Part shown: piece after piece, positions 24,984 through 31,573 of the stretch | Numbering within the stretch: the stretch's first letter is position 1 | How the letters are laid out: the number at the start of each line of letters is the position of its first letter | Assembly (NCBI RefSeq): GCF_000787775.1 | Contig: NZ_BBPM01000017.1 | Coordinates: 46,507 to 110,506 of the forward strand | Direction of reading: 5' to 3' | From: Streptacidiphilus carbonis | Lineage (GTDB): Bacteria > Actinomycetota > Actinomycetes > Streptomycetales > Streptomycetaceae | DNA length: 64,000 nucleotides | Notes under the pieces: model-generated | Database searches by the model: none | Told to the model about the DNA's origin: nothing | The model's input: the letters and a program-made list of their open reading frames with translations, nothing else | Program-made: the position numbers and the translations under genes

Positions 24984-26024
24984 GTGCCCAAATGCAACCA
25001 TAAAGGGAATGCGGCTTACGAGATGCGCTCTTTTCCGAACTTGGCCGACGCCATGGAAGAAATGGCGGTCGCGCTTGCAAAGGAAGGCGAGTTGGTTCCG
25101 CCTGTTCGAGACGGATCCTCCGTCGGGTCATCCTTCGGGCAGTCCGCCAGGGCCACACTTGAGCTTGTGGGTCATGCATTCAGGCTTGAAGATCCACAGG
25201 CTGTTCTGATTGATCGCCCCAGCCGCCCCATCAATGTTCCCTACGTTTTCGCCAACACGCTTTGGGCGACTTCACGATCCGACCTGGTCGAGGACATCGG
25301 TTATTGGAACTCGCGGGCGCCGAGCTTTTCGGATGATGGCCGCACCGTGCGGAGTGCGGCGGGCCCACGGGTCTTCGGTGGGCAATTCCAGTCTGCACTG
25401 AAGCGCCTGCGCGATGATCCTTCGACCCGACGCGCCGTGATCATTCTCCTCACCCCTGATGACCTTATGGCGGATACACGAGACATTCCTTGCACTTGTT
25501 CACTGCAACTCATCATCAGAAAGTCGCGCCTGGAGGCAGTCGCCACGATGAGATCCCAATCGGCAGTCATGGTGATGCCCTATGACATTCCTTTGCTGAC
25601 CAGCATCCAGTGTATCGCGGCAGCGGAACTCGGAATTGAACCGGGATCTTTCGTCCACTTCTCCTCGTCGCTGCATGTGTATGAGGATGAGATTGCCACC
25701 CTGGAAGAGGCAGCGAGCGGAGGCGTCTCCTCGGTTTCAATTCCCCCGATCCCCTCCTTGGCTGAATTTGACAGGCTTGCCGGATTTTCAAGCGACATGC
25801 GCCAGTCGATCAGCAATGGAACGATCCGCGAACTTGCCTCCAGTATCACGTCGGGCGACGAAATGGATTACGGCTCAATTGTCCGACTAGTACTCCTGGG
25901 CGAAGCTCTTTGGCAGGAAGGGGCCACGGGCGAAGCCGCGCATATTTGGTCAATGGCAGGCCGGGTGGGGAAGTTGGCCGCAGCGAGGCACGCTAGCGAG
26001 GATGCTGCACGGGGACGGGCATGA
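24984..26024 (+). CDS. Thymidylate-synthase-fold nucleotide-modifying enzyme (possibly (d)CMP-directed)
   Basis: 346 residues from GTG 24984; ATG 25023 (MRSFPNLADA) is an equally good start. ThyA-type blocks: ATLELVGHAFRLEDPQ, INVPYVFANTLW, STRRAVI (Arg149, Arg150), DIPCTCSLQL (Cys170, equivalent to the ThyA nucleophile; the next His is Thr), ATMRS (Arg190, Ser191), PYDIP and LHVYEDE (His231, Tyr233). Asp201 stands where thymidylate synthases have the Asn that selects dUMP. Asp here is known from dCMP/CMP hydroxymethylases and from engineered dCMP-methylating enzymes. The folate-linked Asp of ThyA (E. coli Asp169) is Ser193, so the chemistry may not be standard. Mixed codon use and low GC mark it as acquired. 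Overlaps the next gene (ATGA). Confidence 0.75.
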   Translation: MPKCNHKGNAAYEMRSFPNLADAMEEMAVALAKEGELVPPVRDGSSVGSSFGQSARATLELVGHAFRLEDPQAVLIDRPSRPINVPYVFANTLWATSRSDLVEDIGYWNSRAPSFSDDGRTVRSAAGPRVFGGQFQSALKRLRDDPSTRRAVIILLTPDDLMADTRDIPCTCSLQLIIRKSRLEAVATMRSQSAVMVMPYDIPLLTSIQCIAAAELGIEPGSFVHFSSSLHVYEDEIATLEEAASGGVSSVSIPPIPSLAEFDRLAGFSSDMRQSISNGTIRELASSITSGDEMDYGSIVRLVLLGEALWQEGATGEAAHIWSMAGRVGKLAAARHASEDAARGRA

Positions 26025-26959
26025 ACAGGCGCAGAAGAGAATCGCGGGACGGCGGTGGAATTCTGGCTCGATCTGCAATCCTTGAACGATTGGAGACAGG
26101 TGAGATCTTCGCCCCCGACACCTGGACCGAAAGCCAACTCGGGAACGCAGCTTACGAAGTGCGACTCGCCGGTGACCTCATGTTCATCCCGGGTCCAACG
26201 GGGGAGCATGTCAAGTACAACGTCGGCGAATACCACCCCGACGCGATAATTCTGAAGGAAGGAGAGGTGGCCCTCGTCTCCACGGTCGAACGATTTCGAC
26301 TTCCAGCGGATATCGGCGCCTACATAGGCACCAAATGGAGCCTCGTCCGACGTGGATTACTCGTACTGACTGGAAGCTTCGTCAATCCTAGGTTCGGACT
26401 GCAACTGGTAGGGAATTCCTGGGAGCCAAAACCCGATGAACGCCTGCACTTTTTAATCGTCAACCTCGGATCCGAACCGCAGGCAATTTCTCCCGGAATT
26501 ACATCGCTGGTATCGCTGCAGTTTCACAGGGTGCTCGGGGATCCGGGGACTGATGCGACTCCGTCGACCCAGAGACTGATCGCCGATGATTACGAACCCA
26601 ATGCCCCCGCCGCAGCTCTCTCCTTGTTCCCGGAGCTGAAGCGGCAGCGTGAAGCCATCGAGGAGCTGAGAGTCGGCGTCGAGAAAATTGAGAACGGATT
26701 CTCACCGCTCATCACATTCGGTGTATATCTTCTCGCCGTAACGTTTCTCGGTGTCGTCCTGAATTCGTCGCTGCAGCTTGCCACGGATCATCGGGTAGCC
26801 GCTTTGGCGAGAGACATTCCCCACGACTGGCCCTTTACCCTTGTGGCAGTATCAGCAATTGCAGGTATCGCATTGGTCATCAAGAAGATCGTGGATGCCC
26901 TGGTTGCGGTACTGACTGCGGCGACCACAGCGTTCGGCAATCGGAGAAGGCCACGGTAG
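26021..26959 (+). CDS. dCTP-deaminase/dUTPase-fold protein with two C-terminal transmembrane helices
   Basis: 312 residues. Residues about 15-175 resemble the Dcd/dUTPase trimer fold: SQLGNAAYEVRLAGD (usual SYDLRLG), AIILKEGEVALVSTVERFRLPADIGAYIGTKWSL (usual LPPGEFvLAsTlErv...GRSSL), GSFVNPRF (usual GFIDPGF) and LHFLIVNLGSEPQAISPGI. The catalytic Asp of FIDPGF is Asn, and the Glu of the LTLEL motif appears to be Leu, with an insertion between. It is therefore probably not a working deaminase or dUTPase but may still bind pyrimidine nucleotides. A charged helical linker (205-225) leads to hydrophobic helices at about 228-248 and 271-288 and a basic tail. Translationally coupled to the ThyA-like gene. 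Confidence 0.75.
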   Translation: MNRRRRESRDGGGILARSAILERLETGEIFAPDTWTESQLGNAAYEVRLAGDLMFIPGPTGEHVKYNVGEYHPDAIILKEGEVALVSTVERFRLPADIGAYIGTKWSLVRRGLLVLTGSFVNPRFGLQLVGNSWEPKPDERLHFLIVNLGSEPQAISPGITSLVSLQFHRVLGDPGTDATPSTQRLIADDYEPNAPAAALSLFPELKRQREAIEELRVGVEKIENGFSPLITFGVYLLAVTFLGVVLNSSLQLATDHRVAALARDIPHDWPFTLVAVSAIAGIALVIKKIVDALVAVLTAATTAFGNRRRPR

Positions 26960-27079
26960 TGCCGGCTATGTGAGCCACTGGCCAGGAAAGCTCCCCAGGG
27001 GTCTGGGGCGGAGTGGGTGCTCAGGGCGTTGCCGGCGGCGGAGGTGTGCCGGCTGCCTCGCCTGCGTGGGGGGCGAAGA

Positions 27080-27527
27080 GGTGGAAGATCTCTACGGCGG
27101 TGGTGCTCGCAGGGGCGCACCACTGGAGCAGCCTGGCCTCGCGGGGAGCCAGCAGGTGTTTGAAGACCCTGCGGCCCGGCGGACACCTGGTGATCTCCGA
27201 CGCCCACCCGCTTGTGCCCTACCTCGTGCCCACGCTCCCCCGCCGCCCCGGTCCGGACGGCCGCCCCTCCTGGCCGAGTACCACCGCCCGCTCAGCGCCT
27301 ACCTCACGGCTGCGCTCCCGCTCGGCTTCCAGGTGCGGCAGTGCAAGGAACCCCGCCGTCCAGGGGAGTTCGTCGGCAGCGACAACGACACCACGGCGGA
27401 GCCTCTCCCCGTCTCCATGTCCTGGGACCTGCTGCGCCGGTACCCACGAGCCACGGACGCAGCGCTGGGCGGCATGCCGGCCGCGGTCGTCTGGCACTTC
27501 CAACTCGAAGGCCTGCCGAGGAGTTGA
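27080..27527 (+). pseudogene. Decayed SAM-dependent methyltransferase (C-terminal remnant)
   Basis: One frame gives KTLRPGGHLVISDAHPLVPYL, the post-motif region of class I methyltransferases (usual ARVLRPGGHLVISDVHP). After a frameshift near 27255-27272 another frame continues with LLAEYHRPLSAYLTAALPLG and QVRQCKEPRRPGEF, then PAAVVWHFQLEG and a stop at 27527. The SAM-binding N terminus is missing. GC-rich, unlike the island just upstream. It looks like a host gene broken by the insertion or by earlier rearrangement. Confidence 0.7.
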
Positions 27528-27534
27528 CCCGGGT

Positions 27535-28425
27535 CTACTCCATCGACTCCCGAATGCGGTCCAGTGTCCGACGGCCCATGGTGCTCACCGTCGGGTTGCT
27601 CTCGGCGTAGTACCAGACCAGGCCCATCGCCTGCTCGAAGGCCCAGGCCTTGCCGCGCTCCCACTCGAGGTCGTCGCTTTCCAGTTCCCGCCGGAGCACC
27701 TCCCGCGGGCCCCGCCGCAGCAGGTGCCAGGCGCTGACCAGGTCCAGCGCGGGGTCGGCCGGGCCGAAGCCGCCGGTGTCGAGCACGCCGCCGAGCCGGT
27801 CGCCCGCGACCAGCACATTGCCGGGGATCAGGTCACGGTGGCTCATCACATCCGGGCTCGTGCGCGGTAGTTCTCGCAGCTGGCTCCACATCGCGCGCAG
27901 CCGGTCCACGTCAAGCAGCCGCTCGCTCTCCTGGAAGCACTTCTCCATCCAGGCGTCATGGTGCGTGAGGACGCCGCCGCGACCTCCACCGCTGAAGTGC
28001 CGCCCCTGCGTATCGGCGTTCCGGAGAGCGGCGATGAAGGACGCGAGGTCCGCCGCGAAGGTGTGCGAACGACTAGGGTCCGCGTCCGAGGCGACCGTGC
28101 CCGGCAGCCACGTCTGCACCGACCAGGGCATGGGGTAGCCGGCTCCCGGCCCTCCCAGGGCGACGGGTTCCGGGACGGGGAACGGCGACACCTGCGCCAG
28201 CTCCGCGCCCGCCCGGGCTTCCCGCTCCAGCGCCGCCAGCACCTCGGCGGCATCGGCCCGCCGCAGCGGGAAACGTGCGGAGAGGTCGTTCCCGATGCGG
28301 AAGACGGCGTTGACCGTGCCGGACGACCGCAGGGGCCGGATCTCCCTGCCGCTCCACTGCGGGAACTGGTCCCCGATCAGGTTCGCCACTGTCCCGGTGG
28401 TCACATCCACTTGATCATCGTGCAT
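27535..28425 (-). CDS. Aminoglycoside phosphotransferase-family kinase
   Basis: 296 residues, APH/ChoK-type protein-kinase-like fold. N-lobe: NAVFRIGNDLSARFPLRR, with the ATP-binding strands. Catalytic loop MSHRDLIPGNVL (His-x-Asp-x4-Asn) near residue 193 and the metal-binding DTGGFGPADPALDLV near residue 215. The DFG-like Asp is kept, although the usual DW/DF is DT. The family phosphorylates aminoglycosides, macrolides or small metabolites. Nothing here proves antibiotic resistance. It stands alone, minus strand, with its 3' end against the methyltransferase remnant. Confidence 0.85.
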   Translation of the reverse strand: MHDDQVDVTTGTVANLIGDQFPQWSGREIRPLRSSGTVNAVFRIGNDLSARFPLRRADAAEVLAALEREARAGAELAQVSPFPVPEPVALGGPGAGYPMPWSVQTWLPGTVASDADPSRSHTFAADLASFIAALRNADTQGRHFSGGGRGGVLTHHDAWMEKCFQESERLLDVDRLRAMWSQLRELPRTSPDVMSHRDLIPGNVLVAGDRLGGVLDTGGFGPADPALDLVSAWHLLRRGPREVLRRELESDDLEWERGKAWAFEQAMGLVWYYAESNPTVSTMGRRTLDRIRESME

Positions 28426-28479
28426 GGTCGTCCCTCGTTCGGGGACGGCCCTGCGCCCGGAGGCCGGTGGGCTTCCGGG

Positions 28480-28571
28480 CGCAGGGCCGTCGGCGGGTCG
28501 GGCGCAGTGCAGGCGGCGGCTCAGACGCAGGGCCGTCGGCGGGTCGGGCCGCAGTACAGGCGGCGGTGCAG
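28480..28571. repeat. 46-bp tandem duplication
   Basis: Two adjacent copies of a unit beginning CGCAGGGCCGTCGGCGGGTC (28480 and 28526), with a few differences. They lie between the kinase start and the 3' end of the aldo/keto reductase gene, ending 9 bp before that stop codon. Confidence 0.8.
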
Positions 28572-28579
28572 GCCGCGGT

Positions 28580-29608
28580 TCAGACCGCCGTGCGCTGGTC
28601 GGTCGGGCGGCGGCGCAGCGGGGGGTGCTGGAGGGCGGGCGAGCTGTGGCCCATGTCGAGCGCCCCGACGTCGGTGCCAGGGGGCACGATAGCGTCGATC
28701 TCGTCGAGGAGGTCGTCGCTCAGGGTGGTCTCGGCGCCGGCGAGCACGTCGTCGAGGTGCTCCATGGTGCGCGGCCCGATGATCGCCGAGGTGACGCCCG
28801 GGTGGGCGATCGCGAAGGCCATGGCCATGTGGGTCAGCGGGAGCCCCGCCTTCGCTGCGGTGAGCAGCAGTTGTTCCACGGCGTCGAGCCGCTGCTCGTC
28901 CCGCATGTGCTGGAAGCCGAAGCCGGCCCGGTGGGTGTCGGCCGGCCGGTCCTTGCGGTAGCGGCCGGTGAGCAGGCCGCCCGCGAGCGGGCTCCAGACC
29001 ATGGTCCCCATGCCGTAGCGCTCGGTGACGGGCAGGACCTCGCGCTCGATGCCGCGATTGAGGATCGAGTACGGCGGCTGCTCGGTGCGGAACCGCACCA
29101 GGCCGCGCCGCTCGGCGACCCACTGCGCCTCGACGATGTCCGAGGCGGGGAAGGTCGAGGTGCCGATGGCCCGGACCTTGCCCGCGCGGACCAGGTCGGA
29201 GAGGGCGGAGAGGGTCTCCTCGATGTCGGTGTCGGGGTCGGGACGGTGCACCTGGAAGAGGTCGACGTGGTCCGTCCCCAGTCGGCGCAGCGAGTCCTCG
29301 ACCGCGCGGACCAGCCAACGCCGGGAATTGCCACGCTGGTTGGGGTCGTCGCCCATCGGCAGATGGGCCTTGGTGGCGAGGACGACATTGTCCCGGCGAC
29401 CCTTGAGGGCCTTGCCGACGATCTCCTCGGACTCGCCGCGCGAGTAGGCGTCGGCGGTGTCGACGAAGTTGATGCCGGCGTCGAGCGCCTTGTGGATGAT
29501 GCGTACGGAATCGTCGTGGTCGGGGTTGCCGATGGCGCCGAACATCATCGCGCCGAGGCAGTACGGGCTGACCTTGATACCGGTTCGGCCAAGCGTGCGG
29601 TACTTCAC
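28580..29608 (-). CDS. Aldo/keto reductase
   Basis: 342 residues from GTG 29608, which has AGGAG just upstream; an ATG 12 bp earlier overlaps that site. Catalytic tetrad: Asp/Tyr in FVDTADAYSRGESEE (about 45-59), Lys in LATKAHLP and His in FQVHRPD. C-terminal cofactor-binding SAIIGPRTMEHLDD. Start VKYRTLGRTGIKVS is typical. The C terminus after residue 315 is an Arg/Pro-rich extension bordering the tandem repeat. A strong promoter and a 27-bp palindrome lie upstream, so this gene is probably induced by a specific ligand. The substrate is unknown. Confidence 0.88.
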   Translation of the reverse strand: MKYRTLGRTGIKVSPYCLGAMMFGAIGNPDHDDSVRIIHKALDAGINFVDTADAYSRGESEEIVGKALKGRRDNVVLATKAHLPMGDDPNQRGNSRRWLVRAVEDSLRRLGTDHVDLFQVHRPDPDTDIEETLSALSDLVRAGKVRAIGTSTFPASDIVEAQWVAERRGLVRFRTEQPPYSILNRGIEREVLPVTERYGMGTMVWSPLAGGLLTGRYRKDRPADTHRAGFGFQHMRDEQRLDAVEQLLLTAAKAGLPLTHMAMAFAIAHPGVTSAIIGPRTMEHLDDVLAGAETTLSDDLLDEIDAIVPPGTDVGALDMGHSSPALQHPPLRRRPTDQRTAV

Positions 29609-29667
29609 GGTTCTCCTCATCGGTGGCCTGGGTCCGCCGCGCACACCATGCTCGCGCAAGCGGAGCG

Positions 29668-29694
29668 CCGTTCAGTATCGACAATACGGAACGG
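29668..29694. promoter_or_regulatory. 27-bp palindromic operator upstream of the aldo/keto reductase gene
   Basis: CCGTTC-A-GTAT-CGACA-ATAC-G-GAACGG is symmetrical over 27 bp with one mismatched pair. It covers the -10 region of the minus-strand promoter. It is a strong candidate for a TetR-type repressor site. Confidence 0.65.
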
Positions 29695-29709
29695 TGTTCC
29701 TGTTAGCAA
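29681..29709 (-). promoter_or_regulatory. Promoter of the aldo/keto reductase gene
   Basis: Minus strand TTGCTA (29704-29709), 17-bp spacer, TATTGT (29681-29686), about 75 bp before GTG 29608. Good match to the housekeeping sigma consensus; its -10 lies inside the 27-bp palindrome. Confidence 0.6.
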
Positions 29710-29734
29710 GGAGATGCTGCCGCGATGCGCGAAC

Positions 29735-29772
29735 CCGTCCCGGAAGGAGCCGTCCCGGAAGGAGCCGTCCGG
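29735..29772. repeat. 15-bp tandem repeat, 2.5 copies
   Basis: CCGTCCCGGAAGGAG occurs at 29735-29749 and 29750-29764, then the first eight bases again. It lies just downstream of the stop of the solute-binding protein gene. Confidence 0.85.
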
Positions 29773-29775
29773 TTC

Positions 29776-31029
29776 TCAGCCCCGCTGGCCGGGGGAGGCC
29801 TTCCCGGCGACGGTCAGCGCGACCTGCGGGCTCTGGAAGCCGGACAGGGCGGAGTCCAGTGCGGTCCACACCTGCCGTGATATTTCCGGGTAGTCGGCGC
29901 CCAGTCCGTTGCTGGTACGACCGCGCGCGGTGGCGAGAGCGGACAGCCACGGCCCCAACTCGGGGTTCTGAGCGGCCTGCTGGGCCTGCACCGCGGCGGT
30001 GGGCGCGAGATACGACAGCGTGGTGTCGGTGGACAGCAGGTTCTTCGAGGTGGTCAGGCATTCGATGATCTTCTTGTCCGTCGCGTACCTGGAGGTGTCC
30101 GCCTGCTCGGGGACGGTGACGAACTCGCCCCCGGTCGGCGTCGGAGCCGCTCCCCCGCCCTTCGCCGGGATGCTGATGACCCCGTACGGGAACCCCGCCT
30201 TGTCCGCGTTGGCCAGCTGCCAGGTGCCGTTCTCGCCGAAGGCGTACTGGCCGGTGGCGAACTCCTTCCAGGCGGCGGTCTGGTTGTTCCCCAGCACGTC
30301 CTTGGGCGCCAGCCCCTGGGAGACCCAGTCCTTCCACAGCGTCAGCGCGGCCACGCCGTCGGCCCTGGCGAGTCGGGTCAGATCGCCGCCGGCGCCCCAG
30401 AACCAGGGCTCGAACTGGAAACTGCCCTCCTCCGTGCCGATCGCGGCGAAGGTGATGCCCTTCTTCCCGGCGGCCTTGGCCTTCCGCAGGGCGGCGGTGA
30501 GCGAGGCCCAGTCCGTCACGGTGGATATGTCGACGCCCGCGGCACTGAGGACGTTCTTGTTGTAGTACAGGGCCAGGGTGTTGGCGCCGATCGGGATGCC
30601 GTAGGCGGCGCCGTCGACCACGCCCGCGCCGAGGACGTTCTTCTGCAGCTGCGCGGTGCTGAGGCCGAGGTCGCTGGTCCTGGTGAGCACCTTGGTCTTC
30701 ACCAGGGTGGCGACCAGCGGGTTGTCCACCAGCATGACGTCGGGCGCCTGGCCCTCCTGCGAGGCGAGCGTCGCCCTCTCGCCGAGGTAGGTGGTGTCCA
30801 TGGCGCTGCGCTGAATGGTCACGCCGGCCTGGGTCCCGCAGGTGCTGACGGTCTTCGCCCAGGCGGAGGAGGCGTCGAACTGCGGATAGGGGTCCCAGAA
30901 CGTGTAGACCGAGGCGTTGGCAGCGCCGGAGTCGGCCGTGGCGGAACCGCCGGAGGAGGAACAGCCGGCCAGGGAGGCCAGCGTCCCGGTGGCGAGCACA
31001 GCAGCGATGACGGCGCGCGGATGTCTCAT
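29776..31029 (-). CDS. Extracellular sugar-type solute-binding lipoprotein (ABC importer component)
   Basis: 417 residues from ATG 31029, with AAGG upstream. A lipoprotein signal peptide ends at the lipobox LASLAGC (Cys near residue 22), followed by a Ser/Gly linker. The mature domain is SBP family 1: PDVMLVDNPLVATLV, GIPIGANTLALYYNKNVL, WASLTAALRKAK, YAFGENGTWQL. Such proteins deliver oligosaccharides to an ABC permease. No permease or ATPase genes are adjacent, so it is an orphan or works with a system elsewhere. A TetR-like gene remnant lies upstream. Confidence 0.88.
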   Translation of the reverse strand: MRHPRAVIAAVLATGTLASLAGCSSSGGSATADSGAANASVYTFWDPYPQFDASSAWAKTVSTCGTQAGVTIQRSAMDTTYLGERATLASQEGQAPDVMLVDNPLVATLVKTKVLTRTSDLGLSTAQLQKNVLGAGVVDGAAYGIPIGANTLALYYNKNVLSAAGVDISTVTDWASLTAALRKAKAAGKKGITFAAIGTEEGSFQFEPWFWGAGGDLTRLARADGVAALTLWKDWVSQGLAPKDVLGNNQTAAWKEFATGQYAFGENGTWQLANADKAGFPYGVISIPAKGGGAAPTPTGGEFVTVPEQADTSRYATDKKIIECLTTSKNLLSTDTTLSYLAPTAAVQAQQAAQNPELGPWLSALATARGRTSNGLGADYPEISRQVWTALDSALSGFQSPQVALTVAGKASPGQRG

Positions 31030-31321
31030 GGGGACCTTCGTTGTCAGGTTCGATGCCTGTACGGCGGTCGGGGACGCCCGCGCTGCGCACCAGGCCGAGC
31101 GAGTGAGCAAACCTTTTCGAGCCGGAAACGTATGGGCAACCTGAGGTGACGTCAAGACTGTGCGCAAAATGGATTTTTGTTTGCCCACGACTGGTGGGCG
31201 CGGGGACCAGCTGCTCCCTCTGGCCGGAGAAGACAGAGAGCAATGCATTGCGCATCGCGAACCCGGTCGAGCGAGGCGAGGGCCGCGGCGCCGTCATGGG
31301 TGAAGCTGCGTCGACCATCTC

Positions 31322-31489
31322 GCCGGCTGCTGCGCGCTGCGGACCGGCGCCGACCCGGTAGATGCCGCGGACGCCTGCTGGGCCCTCACGACGAACGCGG
31401 TGTTCTCCGAGCTCACCGCAGAGGCCGGGTGGGACGGCGCCGCCTACCAGCGACGGCTGGCCGACATGCTCAACGCCACCCTGCTGTGA
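31322..31489 (+). pseudogene. C-terminal remnant of a TetR-family regulator
   Basis: A frame without a start codon reads ACWALTTNAVFSELTAEAGW then AAYQRRLADMLNATLL and stops at 31487. This matches the end of TetR-type ligand-binding domains (usual LWALTSxxV...GWsPEryexwLAdtL). No DNA-binding domain is found upstream in any plus-strand frame. It is probably a relic of a regulator of a neighbouring gene. Confidence 0.5.
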
Positions 31490-31521
31490 GCCGGCCGGCC
31501 TGAGCCGACCCGCAGCGGGCG

Positions 31522-31559
31522 CCGCTGTCCCTCCAGGGGGCCGCTGTCGCACCAGGGGG
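31522..31559. repeat. 19-bp tandem duplication
   Basis: CCGCTGTCCCTCCAGGGGG followed directly by CCGCTGTCGCACCAGGGGG, three differences. It lies 15 bp beyond the 3' end of the S9 peptidase gene. Confidence 0.75.
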
Positions 31560-31573
31560 CCGCGGGGGCGGGC

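Larger units (their letters stand above)
31030..31573. other. Intergenic region with gene remnants
   Basis: 543 bp between the solute-binding protein and S9 peptidase genes. The part near 31110-31200 is less GC-rich and should hold the promoter of the binding-protein gene. A TTTTCGAGCCGGAAA near-palindrome (31114-31128) might be a regulator site. A TetR-like C-terminal remnant (31322-31489) and a 19-bp tandem duplication (31522-31559) are listed separately. No intact gene. Confidence 0.6.

Noticed and set aside
24637-27000. Prophage or integrative element around the low-GC island
   Set aside because: No integrase, phage structural gene, tRNA target or flanking direct repeat was visible; only a small acquired segment is supported.
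27535-28425. APH-type gene as proof of aminoglycoside resistance
   Set aside because: The family is broad, and no residue visible here fixes an aminoglycoside substrate.
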